Assembly: GCA_002900995.3 (NCBI GenBank)
Contig: CM035305.1
Location: forward strand, 2,898,467-2,962,466
DNA length: 64,000 nt
Direction of reading: 5' to 3'
DNA from: Ganoderma boninense
Lineage: Eukaryota > Basidiomycota > Agaricomycetes > Polyporales > Polyporaceae
Shown here: piece by piece, positions 45,523 to 57,495 of the stretch
Layout of the letters: each line of letters starts with the position of its first letter
How positions within the stretch are numbered: position 1 is the first letter of the stretch
Translations under genes and position numbers: made by a program
Notes under the pieces: model-generated
The model's input: only the letters and a program-made list of their open reading frames with translations
Database searches by the model: none
Told to the model about the DNA's origin: nothing

Positions 45523-48321
45523 ATGCCACCACCCGTCATCGATCTCACTATAGACGAAGACGAGGACCCACCAAACGAAGACGAGAATACATCAGACGAA
45601 GACGAGGATCCACCAATTACCGGTTTCAAAAGAAACGTACACCTGAGTAAATCCCACATGGCTGCTCTCGACGTCGACGGTCTTGTATACGTTGGTTTTC
45701 ATGCTTCGTCAGTCCCTGCAAAGCGCAGTGTAGAGGTCATTAATGTGGATAGTGATGATGAACAGTCTCCGGTAGCATCGAAGGTGAGTCGGACGCATAA
45801 GGCTAGCATCTCGTTCAAGGCCCTCAGTCGCTTGCAGAAATCGAAGCTTTCCTCAGACACGGCGTCCTCAGGGTTCACTCACCCTCGCCGCAAAAAAGGA
45901 GCTTCTAGATGTCGAATCCAGGAGTTAAATCCTCCACCAAAGGCAAATGGTGTTCGCATTTGATACGCAGCAAGCTAACTTACATTTCATTCAGACTGCA
46001 GCAGAGATTCAACGGGAGATCGAACGCGAAGAAGAAGAGAATTATGTCGCTGCACTCTCAGCGCTCAACCTCGACTATCATCCCAACGTAATCCCTCCAT
46101 TAATACGCCTATTAACCGTTGCTGACTGATCCACGCCTAGTGGACACATTCTTCCCACTCCCAGAGGCTCCAACTAGATCAAGGCGGAGAGCATGCCGAA
46201 AATAATACAGCTGCTCTCCTCGCAGCCAAGGCCACCGACCAAATGATATCAGAACGTGTGTACAATCGGATATCCAAACTTCCCAAGGATCACTTTGACT
46301 GGGGCCTACCGCGGAATAGGGAGCATAAACCCCCCTACTTGTTCGAAGGAGTGAAGTTATGCACCAAGGCTTCAGTGTGGTATGGCCACTGATATAATCT
46401 CTTTTCTAGATGCCTCCCTCTCGAAGCGAAGCGTCCCCGTTACCCCAAGTTTGTGGATCAAGAAATCCCGCAAATCCAGTCTATCCCCGTTTCACACCAG
46501 GACGTCCACCATCCACTGATCGCCTGGTCGCGCGCGCAACAGTTCATCAGGCTCCAGGAGGTAGGATAGCCTACATCCTTACATGACAATCAGTGCTGAC
46601 GAATTGTGTAGATACCAACACCATTGCACAAACCAGTGATATAATTGCGGTCGCCAGTGCTGTCCTAGATGGCGATTTATCCGGTGGGATATAGCGAATA
46701 TCCCCTTAGTCTCGCACTCATCAACTTTGCAGACACGCCGGGGCCATACAACAAGGAGGGGTCATTATTTGCGTCCTTCAAATCAAACGGTTAGCTTTTT
46801 GGTTCATTTTCAACAAGGTTCCGTAGGTGACTTGATTTCAGGCCACATATTGCATGATCATGGCTGCGGAAGTGGTACGAAAATTGAACTTTTCAGGTTC
46901 TATTTTTCTTCGCACTTTGTCTAACGTGTAGTGTGTCAAGCACCACGACACCATTTCACTGTTAATGACATTGCCATGGACCCTACGCGGTAGGTTCCTT
47001 ACTGGTATTATCTGGGTGCAGGTTGAATATAACCTGGTGTCCATTTTACCAGACTTACAAGATTTGCTTCGGCGGGTCGAGATAACCATGTTCTGATATG
47101 GGACTGGAACCCAATGGATGAGGACGACCCCCGTCCCTGGAAGGTAACGACGGAAGGTTCGGGTTGTGTTTGAACTTCGTCAGTGTATGATGACCAGAAC
47201 CCCTTTGCAGCGCCCTGCAAGGACAACCCCGAGTGTATCAAATACAAACCGGGGAGTTCGCTGCTGGCCGTTCAGTGCAACGACGGGTAAGTTCCCCTTA
47301 CTTTGTTTCGTAGCTATTCTGACCTTCTATTTCTATAATAGTTCGGTATATTTGATGACTGAGGGTAACACAATCCCTCGTTGCTTTTCCATTGCACCCA
47401 CCGAACGGAGGCACGTCACCGCGGACATGGCATGGGGTACTGGTCTTTCCGATAAGCTGCTTTTCGCGTCGTCAGCCTGCCCCGAAGGCGAAAGTGGCTT
47501 TCACAAGGCGTACGATGTCACGAAGCACAAGGTTGTCATTGAGTTCGATGCCGACAAGCACGCATGCAGCACGCTCACCATCGACCCATCCGGTGTGCAT
47601 TTGACAAGCTTCGTCGAAATCTCTGCACTGTTTAACCTGACTTCCCTTTTCTAGGAGATCGCCTCTACATCGCGACAGAAGGTCCTGGACGTATACCCGC
47701 TTACACCCTAAGACAGTACGACGTGCGAAACGGAGGCAACCGCAAAGCCCAGCAACAAGTCAAGCTGAAGCCGTTTGCTGGCTCGCTAGACCGCATGTGC
47801 ACCGAGATCAACTCTCTCTCACTGAGCCCCGACGGAATCTACATCGCTGTCGGACGCTCTGACAATTGGGTTGACGTCTACGACTCTCGCATGCTGCAGC
47901 GCAGGGAGCTGCACAGCTTCGCGCACGAAGGCGGCGGACCGGATACCTATGGCATCGTCAAAACGCAGTGGGTCGATAGCTACCCATTTGGCTTTGGGTT
48001 AGTCTCGGGCGGAGTGGACGGTATGAATACTCGTAGAGACATTTATTCCTGTCGATTGACGACTCCGCGATCAGGATGTATACGCCTTTGGGACACCAAG
48101 CTCGCGTCTAGCGATCCCGTCAATGGCAAGATACTTGCACGAGGTGATTACGACGTGGCCACCTTTTCCTTAGGCGACATATACAAGAAGGAAGTACCCA
48201 TCATCGTGTACGTGATGCCACCAACGCCGAATCATGCCCGTGCTAACTTTCCTTCTGCAGAGGGGAACGGTCGGGGAAGGTCACGCTGTATGATTTCGCG
48301 TCGACATCCTACACCCGCTGA
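45523..48321 (+). CDS. WD40-repeat protein with SUMO-interacting-like motifs
   Basis: A multi-exon WD40 protein. The N-terminal 145 residues start MPPPVIDLTIDEDED and include VEVINVDSDDE; both are hydrophobic clusters next to acids, as in SUMO-interacting motifs. Then come a Glu-rich helix (EIQREIEREEEENYVAAL) and ISKLPKDHFDWGLP. The WD40 part follows: DIIAVASAVLDGDL, PGPYNKEGSLF, FTVNDIAMDPTR, FASAGRDNHVLIWDWN, ECIKYKPGSSLLAVQCNDG, TLTIDPSGDRLYIATEG, SLSLSPDGIYIAVGRSDNWV, FGLVSGGVDGCIRLWDTK and GERSGKVTLYDF to the stop at 48319-48321. Most introns close in phase. Between about 46380 and 46600 the frame is unclear: two overlapping readings are open, and one needs a stop-free junction the sequence does not give (see findings). 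Nuclear role is an inference from the SIM-like motifs. Confidence 0.72.
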
Positions 48322-48602
48322 TATTAAACACCTATCTCGGAGGCTAGAACGCCACATTATCGGCCTATTGTTATTGCATATGTACATTTCCCTACCTTAC
48401 ACACGACTCCGATGCAGCACCCACTACCGACTTTGAAAAGAAATTGAAGTCGCCGTTCATTAGGCATGGCAGGGTCCAACGAGTATACAATCAATAGAGA
48501 TACAATAATACTGGTATAACAATCAACAACGGTAGCAAAGCTAACAGCAATAGTCGAATCCAGTCCAGCACGTCGCCTTTCCCCAGCTTGCCTGCACCCC
48601 GT

Positions 48603-51550
48603 TCACCGGCCGACACGCACGAGACTCTCCAGCTCCGAGAACAGCGCGGCATCCAAGAGCTCTGAGTGCATCATCAGCCCAAGCGTGACGTCCTCCTGGT
48701 ACGCGCACAGCATCCCCAGCCCGCGCTCGACTCTGTTATCTCCATGCTCTCCATAGCCCATCCCGAACGAGAGGAGAGGCATCGCCGCATTGCCAGGGTC
48801 AAACGAGTCGCCCGCGTCGTCGACGAGCTTGAGGAGCTCAATCGCGCGCCCGACGAGGAACGCAAAGGTATTGCGTGAGTCGACTGGCGTGTGGAGCACG
48901 AACTTCTTGAGCAGCCGGAGCACGATTTTGGAGAAGCCGAGCGTGCTGTTACGCTTCGCGCGCTCCTTGAGCTCGGGCGGCGCGAGGAATGCGATCGCAT
49001 ACAGACAGAGCACCAGCCGTTCGACATACCCGATCCACGGCTCGCGCATGATCGCGTGGAAGTCGTGGTCCGTGACGGGGAGACGGTGCACGAGAGCCTC
49101 GAATGTTGTCCAAAGCCATGCAGTCGGTACGGACATCGCCACCGCGCGACGATTATCGTCCGAAAGCGTGAATCGTGCTAGGGCCTCGAGGGCCTGATTC
49201 GCCAAGGAGGGTGGCGCTGGAGGTTTAGGTTGAGGCTGTGTTAGCTGGATGCCTGTTTGAAGGATATACTGGAAGGGTGAAACGGTCTCGGAGGGGTCGA
49301 CGACGAACGACGCCATAACCGCGTATGCGCGTCTAATAGTGCGCTGCATCTGCTTCGAGGGGACAGGTGTGGGGAGCAGACCGATGAAGACGCCAAAGTT
49401 GACGACCATGTGGACAAGGTCTTTCCGTAAGGCGATGAGATCGGAAAGAGACAAGGCAGGCGAAAGCGGTACAGGACCAGATGACTTGCTCCGTGGAGCA
49501 AGACTGCATAGTCGGACCAACACATGCAACAATTTCTCGTGCTTTGCAAGGTATTGTGCGCTGTGTTCGTCTCCTTGAGAGATGTTGCGAATGATACTGA
49601 CGGCAGTGAGTATAATGTCCGCCTGACGTTGTCGTGGGCCATGCTCGGGGTCCTTCCCTCCAGGTCCAAGCTGTAGCGCAGCGAATGGCTTTGAACCGTC
49701 TTCCATCAGAGTATTTACCAAATCCTTGTGCGTGACCAGTGGCCCGTCGTCCTCGAGGTTTTCATCATCTTCTACGCCGCTGAATGCCAAGTCCTCTATC
49801 AGGTCTACGGCCTCGTCCAACAGATCCGGGGCTTGCATGATAGGAAATCCACCCTCCCGCTCTCGTTGGCCATGTTGCTGAGAATGTTGATTACGCGCGA
49901 GCGTGAGGAGCGCGAATGTCGTCAAAGAATATGAAAGCTCGGTGGATATACGTGAGCGCAACGACAGTGTGAGAGCGTCAATGTCGACATGCCCCCACTC
50001 GTCACTGTGTCTGAGGGGACGGGACGCAAGCCGGTGCCATTCGTTCTGGATGAAATCAAGATTCCGACCACCCATCGTTTCGAGCTCCTGGGCTAATGGC
50101 ACATAGGCAATCTTGCGTCGGGAAGGTTGAAGAATGGTGCGAGTGACCACGTTTTCAGGTGGTTGACTGGGAGCCACCGACTGAGTTATGCGACTCTGAA
50201 TCAGCCGCGATTGAATATGAACCACTAAACGCCACTTACACCGCGAGTGTCTGATACGTCTGAGCCTCCTGGACACACGTCAGTGAGGCTTCCTCGATGC
50301 CATTGACAAGAACATACCGGTCTTCTGCCTTACGCGCTTCGCATCCGACTCAACAGCTTCCTGCATCTTCCTCTTCCGGTTCTCCATGTCGTGTTCAATG
50401 TCAGCAGTTCCATTAGGGCCAACACCCGGCATCGGGGGATATCCACCAGACACGAGTTTGGCCATAGGCGCACCATTCATGGCTGGGTGGTTAGCGCCAT
50501 TGGTGGCCATTCCCCCTCCTACGCCCATCATATTAGGTGGTTGAAAGGGCATCTGGGGGATGTGGAGCTGACCATGTAGGGGGCCATCCATAGCGTGGTT
50601 GGTAGGAGGCATAACGCCTACCGCAGAAGGGTTACCGCCGGGGAGGGTTATGTTCTGTCCTGGTATTCCAACCATGCCGGGTCGTTGATTCATGTTCCCC
50701 TGTTGGCGAGCGCGCTGTTGCTGCTCCATCAAGTTCTTGCGGTATGCTTCTTCAAATGGGCCGATGAGGGCGGTGTAATATCGCTCTAAGATGGCAACGA
50801 CAAGCTGTGGTTCGATGCTGTTGGGGGAAGACATAGTCTCGGGTAGATCCAGAGTTTGGCGGACGCTTTGCCAAAGGCCTTTTTGGGTGACCTGTGGTAC
50901 AAGCGCCGCAATGAACAACTGCGATTGGAGAACGCAGAGGCAATAAAAACGCACCGCTTGACCGCCTCCACTTCCTGTGACAAGCCCCCATAATCTGTAA
51001 AGGTCGATATCCTTGCCGGCCAAACGGATGAACCCGAGGTCAGTTGAAGAAACTTCGAGAGATTTCCAGGGCATGTTGGCGGGATCATAGTTGGGAGGGA
51101 AGGGGACACCCGTAAGCTGTGGAGGAAGAGGCATCCCACGTTGGGCCATGAGATTGGCAAGGCCGGTGAGCCAACTGCGCTTGCGCTGCTTGGCGTACTC
51201 CTGCTGCATGGCAGCATTGGTGGGCTGCTGGGGGGGCTGTGGGGGCTGGTGAAGGAGGGAGAAGGGGGTAAGCGAGTGCAGGAGAGGCGAGGGGAGAGGA
51301 GAGGACGGACGTTCATGTGCGGATTTGGCGCCTGGAGATCGGGGAGGGGGGCAAAGGGATGGCTGTCATGGGGCGCGGAAAGCGAGTTGGACTGGTTCGT
51401 CGACATTCCCCCGAAATAAGCCGCCGAGGTTCCGCCTGGCGCAGAGCGATTCGCCGCCTTTGCGAGACTCGTGGCCTGCAGCGCGGCCATCTGCTTCGCA
51501 GTGGACGGGTCGAGATGGAAGGGAAGAGCCGAACCACCTGCATCAGACAT
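48603..51550 (-). CDS. SWI1: SWI/SNF subunit Swi1 (ARID domain)
   Basis: The ARID-containing subunit of the SWI/SNF chromatin remodeller, orthologous to yeast Swi1 and animal ARID1. The start chosen is the ATG at 51550 (MSDAGGSALPFHLDPSTAKQ); upstream frames lack an ATG. The N-terminal part is Ser/Pro/Gln/Asn-rich. The ARID domain runs from KQRKRSWLTGLANLMAQRG through IDLYRLWGLVTGSGGG and VTQKGLWQSVRQTLDLP. A Gly/Met/Pro/Asn-rich linker with MNQRPGMVGIPG and GGYPPMPGVGP and a basic segment (ENRKRKMQEAVESDAKRV) follow. The long C-terminal armadillo-like helical region is one exon, 48603-50276 (FVVDPSETVSPFQYIL, FSKIVLRLLKKFVLHT, VGRAIELLKLVDDAGDSFD). It is divergent from the DUF1764 gene, so the two leaders overlap in a 338-base interval. 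The first exon border is less sure. Confidence 0.88.
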
Positions 51551-51888
51551 GCCAGGCCCGTTGGCATGTGGGGCGAACGGTTGCGAGAAGGCGGAGGGCG
51601 CAAGGTTCGGGACGTTTTGCTGCCTGGTGTCAGATGCGGAGGTGGCGCAGGTGAGACGGGGGGGACGCAGGCATCGCGAGGGATACGCACATCGGATGGA
51701 ATGTCCTCTCGTCGGACGGGATGTTCTGCTCAGCCAGTGTGCGAATCCGAATCGTCGACCTCGGTCCTGCAGTCGCAGTGGCATCCAACACCGCCCGTGC
51801 TCGCTCCGCCCCATGGCCCAGGCCCCTCTCGTGATCCCACCAAGCGCCTCCACCAGCGCCTCCTCCACTGCAAGTTTTTCCTCCCTCC

Positions 51889-52536
51889 ATGCCCACCTCA
51901 GAAATAGACGACATCTTTGCCTCCAAGGGCAGACTCCCTCCCTCCTCTCCCTCCAAATCTGTCTCCTCGCCCTCCCTTCGTTCTGACAACGAACGGCGGA
52001 GCAAGAAGAAGGGGAAAGCCAAGGATGGAGACAAATCTCTGAAGCGGAAGCACGAGCAGACCGACGACGCTCCTGCTCCTCCTAAACCCGCAAAGCGTAA
52101 GGTGCCGGAAACTGTCTTCGACCCCTCTGCTGCTCTGCTCTCTGCAAAGCAGAGCAAGACCGTGAAGGCGGAGAATGCTGGGGCCACCTCAGTCCGCTCT
52201 AAAAGATCCAACAAGGCCCGGGACGAGGAGGACCGCTTCAAGGACTCCCGGGGCACTGGTCCTCGTGAGTACATCCTCAAGCACCACATGCTGTCTCTCA
52301 CAAAGATTTGCTAGGCCGCAAAACAGAAGAAGGATTTGCGATATATAAGGAGGACGAATTGGGCATCACCGACCAGGGCGGCGGTCAGTATCGTGTAGTC
52401 CGACCCGTGCCCCTCCACCACCCTCCTGAGCTGCTCTTGCAGATACTCCTCTGTGCCCCTTCGATTGTCAATGCTGTGAGCAACCTTTATTTTCACTACG
52501 ACTACATCTGATGGCCACACTTGGACAGGTTTCTGA
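51889..52536 (+). CDS. DUF1764 small basic protein
   Basis: A conserved small eukaryotic protein of unknown function (DUF1764). Exon 1 opens MPTSEIDDIFASKGR, the usual IDDIF motif, and continues with basic/Ser-rich stretches (RRSKKKGKAKDGDKSLKRK) like a nuclear signal. The second exon has RRKTEEGFAIYKEDELGI. The third gives DTPLCPFDCQC and, after a last intron (donor GTGAGC within the Cys codon, acceptor TTGGACAG at 52528), CF and the stop at 52534-52536. That restores the family's ending CPFDCxCCF, a likely metal-binding cysteine cluster. The reconstructed terminus is strong evidence that the last tiny exon is right. It is divergent from SWI1. Confidence 0.88.
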
Positions 52537-53346
52537 ATGTATTTACATTTTCTCTCCACCTAAAGAGGATATTCCAACCATCGTGCGCGTTCTCGATACC
52601 TTCGGTATTCTTCTGGCTCTATCGAAGCCTCTCCTACCGCTCTGGCAATGGTAGAACGAGGTCAATGTGTAGCCGAGAGCGAGTTTTGGGTTCCCATAGT
52701 ACGAAGCTGTGCTGTCACTCCATTTACCTACTGACGGTATGCTACACTCAGGGAAGAACATCCCTTCTCTGCTTATCCTTTATTGTCCCTTATAGGACTG
52801 CTTGACCTGATGCGCCGAGTTGCACGTTCCACAGTTTTATAGGAATATCCGAACGGAATAGTCTACACGTTACGGTCGTGTTTGCCCTCCATCGGTGGTG
52901 CCCACAACACTTGGGGTCTATCACCCTACGCCTTATCCCAGCGTATCTAGTCATACCGAATATGTGTGAATTGGGTTGTTCTGGTACGGCATAGCTACTA
53001 TGCTACTCTTGAAGAACATCTGGGATGTGCTCAAAGTCCAGTCTCTACTGTGGAATCCTGGACGAAATGTCTGTGTAAATGGATGAATATAAGTTTGTAA
53101 TGGCCGAGTCTGATCGGGACTTACACGCTGCGCAAGATGGCCAAGGTTGTCAGAACCTGTGTGGTCTCTGTCATCCATAGCTCCTGGCTAGGCGCACTGG
53201 GATGCACCGACCGCAAGCACGTTTACAGTCTCCCTCTGTTCGTATCTCTCCCGAGTGCCATGTTCCCATCTCCTTTCTCTCCCCCCCGTTGACCAGCTAA
53301 TCCTGAGCTTGCGCTGAACGCTGAACATCTTGGCCACGAACTCGCA
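52537..53346. other. intergenic, promoter of the arrestin gene
   Basis: No gene seen. It is AT-richer toward 53050-53150; a CCCCCCC-containing pyrimidine block at about 53280 lies just upstream of the next start codon. Confidence 0.5.
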
Positions 53347-55647
53347 ATGCCAACAGACCTCCCTCCCACCTACACCCAGGAGCCATCGGAGACCGACACG
53401 CAGGCTTCAGAGGACTCCGACTGTAGCTTCGTCTCTGCGCATGACGGCGCACCACCAGATTTCCACCCGGAGGCGGCTCCAGCTGAGGCGAACGCGGATG
53501 AAGCCCTAGGGGCTGAGGGCGGGAGCCCGCAGATTCTCATTATCCCCGTCGCGGAGGGGTACGTGCACTTCCAGAAGGGTTATCTTGGGGCGGACGGGGA
53601 GCGAGCGGCCATTGAAGGTGAGCTGCAGATTAAAAGTGCGGACGCCGAGTTCAGATGGCGCAAAGTGTGAGTACTCGGCTTCGCTGCATATTGAATATCC
53701 CCCCCCCCTTCTTGTCCCTGGCGTCGTTCCTGAGACGACCTTCAATGCGATCCGCCGGTGTAGGTCCGAACGCTTACTGAACGGTGTGGGTTCTGCAGGT
53801 CCGTGTCGCTGCGCTCGGTGGAGAGTGCACATGAACGGGAGATCGAGCTCGCATCCACCGAGCTTGTCCTCGCCGACGCACCAGACCCGAGTCCTCAGCA
53901 ACGCTCAAGCTTTCCGTTTTCGATACCGCTCCCACCCGACACTCCGCAATGTCTACATACGTCAAGATCGTCGCTCGCGTACTCGTTGACCGCGACCGTC
54001 TGGCCTATCGAAGAAGCCGCCCCTCTCCGGCGATCATTTATCGTTCATACGCGACGGTATACTTCGCACACACATAATCTTCAACCGGTGCCCGAGACGC
54101 ACATCATTTCCGAGCCGAGCAGGGTAGAGGTCCAACTCCCTCGAACGATGTTCAAGGCGGGAGAACCCATCCCCATCTACATAACAGTACCAACACCGCC
54201 TGCGGACTTGATCGTGGAACAAGGCCAGCGGCTGCGAAATTTACGGGCAGAACTTGTCCGTGTAATCCAGATAAAGAGAAATGATGCGGAGGAGGACGAG
54301 ATCAACGAGGGCGACTTTGAGGACAACCCACAACCGGAAGGAGGACAGCCTTCATCTCAGACGCAGAAGACAGCTCCTGGCCCATCCACGTCGCGTACCC
54401 CTCCTGATCTTATTGTGCGGAGAGGCGAACGCGGCGAACGCAAAGTGGTAGCTTTCTCTGGTGCATCGTGTCGATTACACCCTTCCCGCTCTCTTCGGAT
54501 CCGTCTCGTTCTCCACCAACCTAACGAATCGACCCGACCGGACTCCTCACCACATCAGCCTCCCTCAGAGGACACGCTGTCCGCTGATCTGGATGCCGAA
54601 TGCGCGTACATCACCCAGTCCACGGTCCTCCATTCAGTGTCATTCCGCCTGCTCGTTCACGCTACCTTCATACGAATGTCCAGCCACACCGAGACGGTCT
54701 CAACTGTGTCTATCCCTCTTCTCATTCTACCGCCTTCCGCACCGCTACCAGAAGTTGAATCTTCCGTCGACTCTGCATACATGAAGAAACACGACCGCCC
54801 ACCTACACGGACAGTCAGGGCCGAGGATACCGAAGTGCCCCACTACGAGGCAGGACCGAGCGCAATCCCAGGCGCGCCACCGCCGTTCGAGGAGCGCGAG
54901 GCCCCGCCGCCATTCTGGTCTGCAGCAGCCGAGGCGTCCACCTCTGCCCATCCGCCCAGTTTCCTGGAGGCTGACGCGTCGTCATCCCGCCTGCCAACCT
55001 TTCTCGAGTCCGAGCGGGAGATCTACATGCCGTCTGCAGAGTACCCCGCCATTGTCCCCCCGGCACCCGCGGCCCCAACGGAATTCGCATTCGAAGGCGA
55101 GGGCTCGCTCTTCGGCTTCTCCACGGCAGACCAGTTCGACGGCTACGCGGATGTGGTGCCTCAGCGGTCGTTTACGCCCCCGCCGTCGCTCGAGATGGCG
55201 ACGCACGATGCGGACGTGACCGGTCTCGCGAACATGGACCTCGACCAGCCCGCCACAATCGAGGCGCTTGGCCTCGCCCTCGAGCAGCAAAACATTACGC
55301 TGAACGCGCACGAGGGCAGCAGTGTCTCTGTGAGCGTCGACGAACGGTTCCCGCCGCCACCGCCACCGCCAATGGACGACCCGTCCGACCCCCCGCCGTC
55401 CATCGACTCCGCGGAGTTCAGAGCACCAGGGACGGCGCACGACAGCCCGCCGCGGGCACAAAGTCCGCCGGCCCACGTGCATGCACATGCGATCATTCCG
55501 CCGCCGCCGCATGATGAAGGAGAGTCCCATGGACACGCTCCACCGCCTTATCGGGTGCCAGGCATGGACCACGACCATAGGCACGACGACCACGAGCGGG
55601 TCACCAACCCGCCGCCGTACATGGACCTCGTCCACGAAAACCACTGA
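53347..55647 (+). CDS. arrestin-related trafficking adaptor (ART)
   Basis: An alpha-arrestin, the adaptor class that recruits a Rsp5-type ubiquitin ligase to plasma-membrane transporters for endocytosis. Two exons (53347-53666 and 53799-55647) keep phase and give 722 residues. After a Ser/Glu-rich start the arrestin N domain begins at about residue 70 (LIIPVAEGYVHFQKGYLG; FRWRKVSVSLRSVES). The C domain has VEVQLPRTMFKAGEPIPIYI, VLHQPN, YITQSTVLHSVSFRLLVHA and TVSIPLLILPPSAPLPEV. The last 300 residues are disordered and rich in Pro, with PY-like motifs for WW-domain binding: PPPY is in GHAPPPYRVPG and again in TNPPPYMDLV near the end. A long insertion between the domains is acidic (DAEEDEINEGDFEDN). 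The targets cannot be told. Confidence 0.88.
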
Positions 55648-56152
55648 CCTTGCGCGATGTATTGCTTCTTGCTCTTGTTCTGGAGTGTTTTCATATAGAC
55701 TTGGCGCGCAGCGTCATGGTGAACAGGGAACTAAGCTCACGGACAAACCGTACCGTTGTATTTGTATTTCCTTGTGTTCTTGCTCGAGCATACGCACGAT
55801 CGTACGAGTCATCGAATGCTTTTCCAGTTGCAATGTCCGCAGTCGTAGTACAGGAACTCGCACGATGAAGTGAATACAGGTTGGATATCGAACCCGAACT
55901 GTTCATCGTCGACGGCTGTCAAGGTACCAGTGTGACGATGACGATGCTGACAACATCAATATATGATATCTCGGTCCAATGCCACTCAATACGACAGCAA
56001 ATGCATGTACGGGAAAAGGCCATATATCGAACAGTCATGAAAAGGAAAGGCGGAGGGGTAAGTAGTAGAGTAGAAGGGCGTGAAGCTCGTAACGTATCGG
56101 GAGGTGAAGAGGGAGGAATCATGTCTCTGACGGAGGGAATATCATGATCCAA
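55648..56152. other. 3' regions of two convergent genes
   Basis: Between the arrestin stop and the Rab stop. No coding features; a purine-rich stretch is at about 56040-56110. Confidence 0.55.
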
Positions 56153-57259
56153 TCAGCAATTGCACGCATCCTTGCCCTTGGCATTGTTCTCCTCCAAATT
56201 GACTCCGCCTTCCTGCGCACGACCTGAGGCAGCGCCAGGGCGCTGTCCACCGCGGGTCGATGCTAGAATCTGGTCGATGGGGATCTTCTTGGCTGAAGGG
56301 CAAATGAATATTAGTAATGTCGACGGCGGTGTGTTTGCTTAGATACGGGGCACATGGACGCACGAGGCACTTACCGATTTCGGTGAAGATCTCTACAACA
56401 CCCTCGCCAGTCTTCGCGGATGTCTCAAAGAACAACAGCCCAGCCTCCTGAGCATATGCCTCCGCCTCGTCCCTGGGTACCTGACGGAGGCTCTCGGGTT
56501 CGCCTGAAGCAGCCGTCTCACCAGGGGTTGCGGTGGCATCGTCAGCCTCATCTTCGGATTCGGGTGTAGAAGAGGCGGAGGATGCGGAGGGGTTGACGAG
56601 ATCAATCTTGTTGCCTGCAAGGGCGATGACGATGTTGGGGTTGGCTTGCCGTTGGAGCTCCTTCACCCAGGTCTTGGCCTTCTCGAGACTGGATGCTTTC
56701 GTGACGTCGTAAACGACCACTGCGGCTTGGGCATTACGGTAGTACATGGGCTAGCCGAGCGGGAAAGGTTATCGGCACGAAGAATGAAAGAAGAAAGTGG
56801 CACACACTGCAAGGGAGTGGAAACGTTCTTGGCCGGCCGTGTCCCAAATCTCATATCTCAGCACGCGGTCCTCCAAACGACACTTCTGTGTGAGGAAAGC
56901 GGCTCCAATTGTTGGCTCCTTGTTGGGTTGGAACTCGTTCGAGACCTGCGGAGACAAAATTATGGTAGAGCGTGAAAGAGTAGAACACAGACTACGCACG
57001 AATCGCAGCACTATGGATGACTTTCCAACCGCCGCCTCGCCTGCGTCGAAGAGGCATGTCAGCGTTATGTTGCAATGTGACGAAGATCAAACGGGAGCGT
57101 CGCAAGGATCCACGGGGGGGCTGCCATGCCTTGAGCACGTTGGTGGGAGAATGGTGGAGAGCGTACGACCACAGCGCGGTAGAGGAGACTGTACTCACCT
57201 AGGAGCACCAACTTCACCTGGACGGACCTCTCTGTGGAGCCGGAAGCAGCGTCGGCCAT
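56153..57259 (-). CDS. Rab5-type small GTPase (Ypt5/Vps21)
   Basis: A small GTPase of early endosomes. The start is the ATG at 57259 ([21 protein letters not shown]). Short introns (for example the one inside the P-loop region and one after FHSLA) split the domain. Landmarks: G1 with the lysine in the P-loop, G2 effector region [20 protein letters not shown], which is the Rab5 wording, G3 [14 protein letters not shown]4 NKIDL, and G5 [10 protein letters not shown]. The C-terminus ends [10 protein letters not shown], a CxC double geranylgeranylation motif. Between NKIDLV and the G5 helix there is an extra Ser/Glu/Asp-rich insertion of about 40 residues ([19 protein letters not shown], about 56500-56590) absent from yeast and animal Rab5. 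The exact subgroup (Ypt5 versus Vps21) is not decided. Confidence 0.9.
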
Positions 57260-57495
57260 GTCTATGTGGTAGGGTCTTGGAGTGAAGGAAATAGAATACA
57301 GGGAGGGACAGAAGGGATGATGGCGTAACGAGGAACAGCGCACGCCCGAGCCCCGCCTCGCACTCGTCCTTGTTTGGCCGCTTTTCGGCGCCTCCTGACC
57401 ACCGCCACCTCCGTCCGCCGGTTCCAGTTCCTCCTCCCGTCCCCCGCTGCGGCTCCGCATCATCACCACCACGATATATACATTGTCCAATCCCT

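Noticed and set aside
45093..45659. A 188-codon minus frame upstream of the dehydrogenase start.
   Set aside because: It is a shadow of the divergent dehydrogenase and WD40 leaders in a Ser/Gly-rich reading.
46879..46936. A 35-base intron in the WD40 gene.
   Set aside because: A GTACGA donor upstream gives a 57-base intron with a good branch site and the correct phase.
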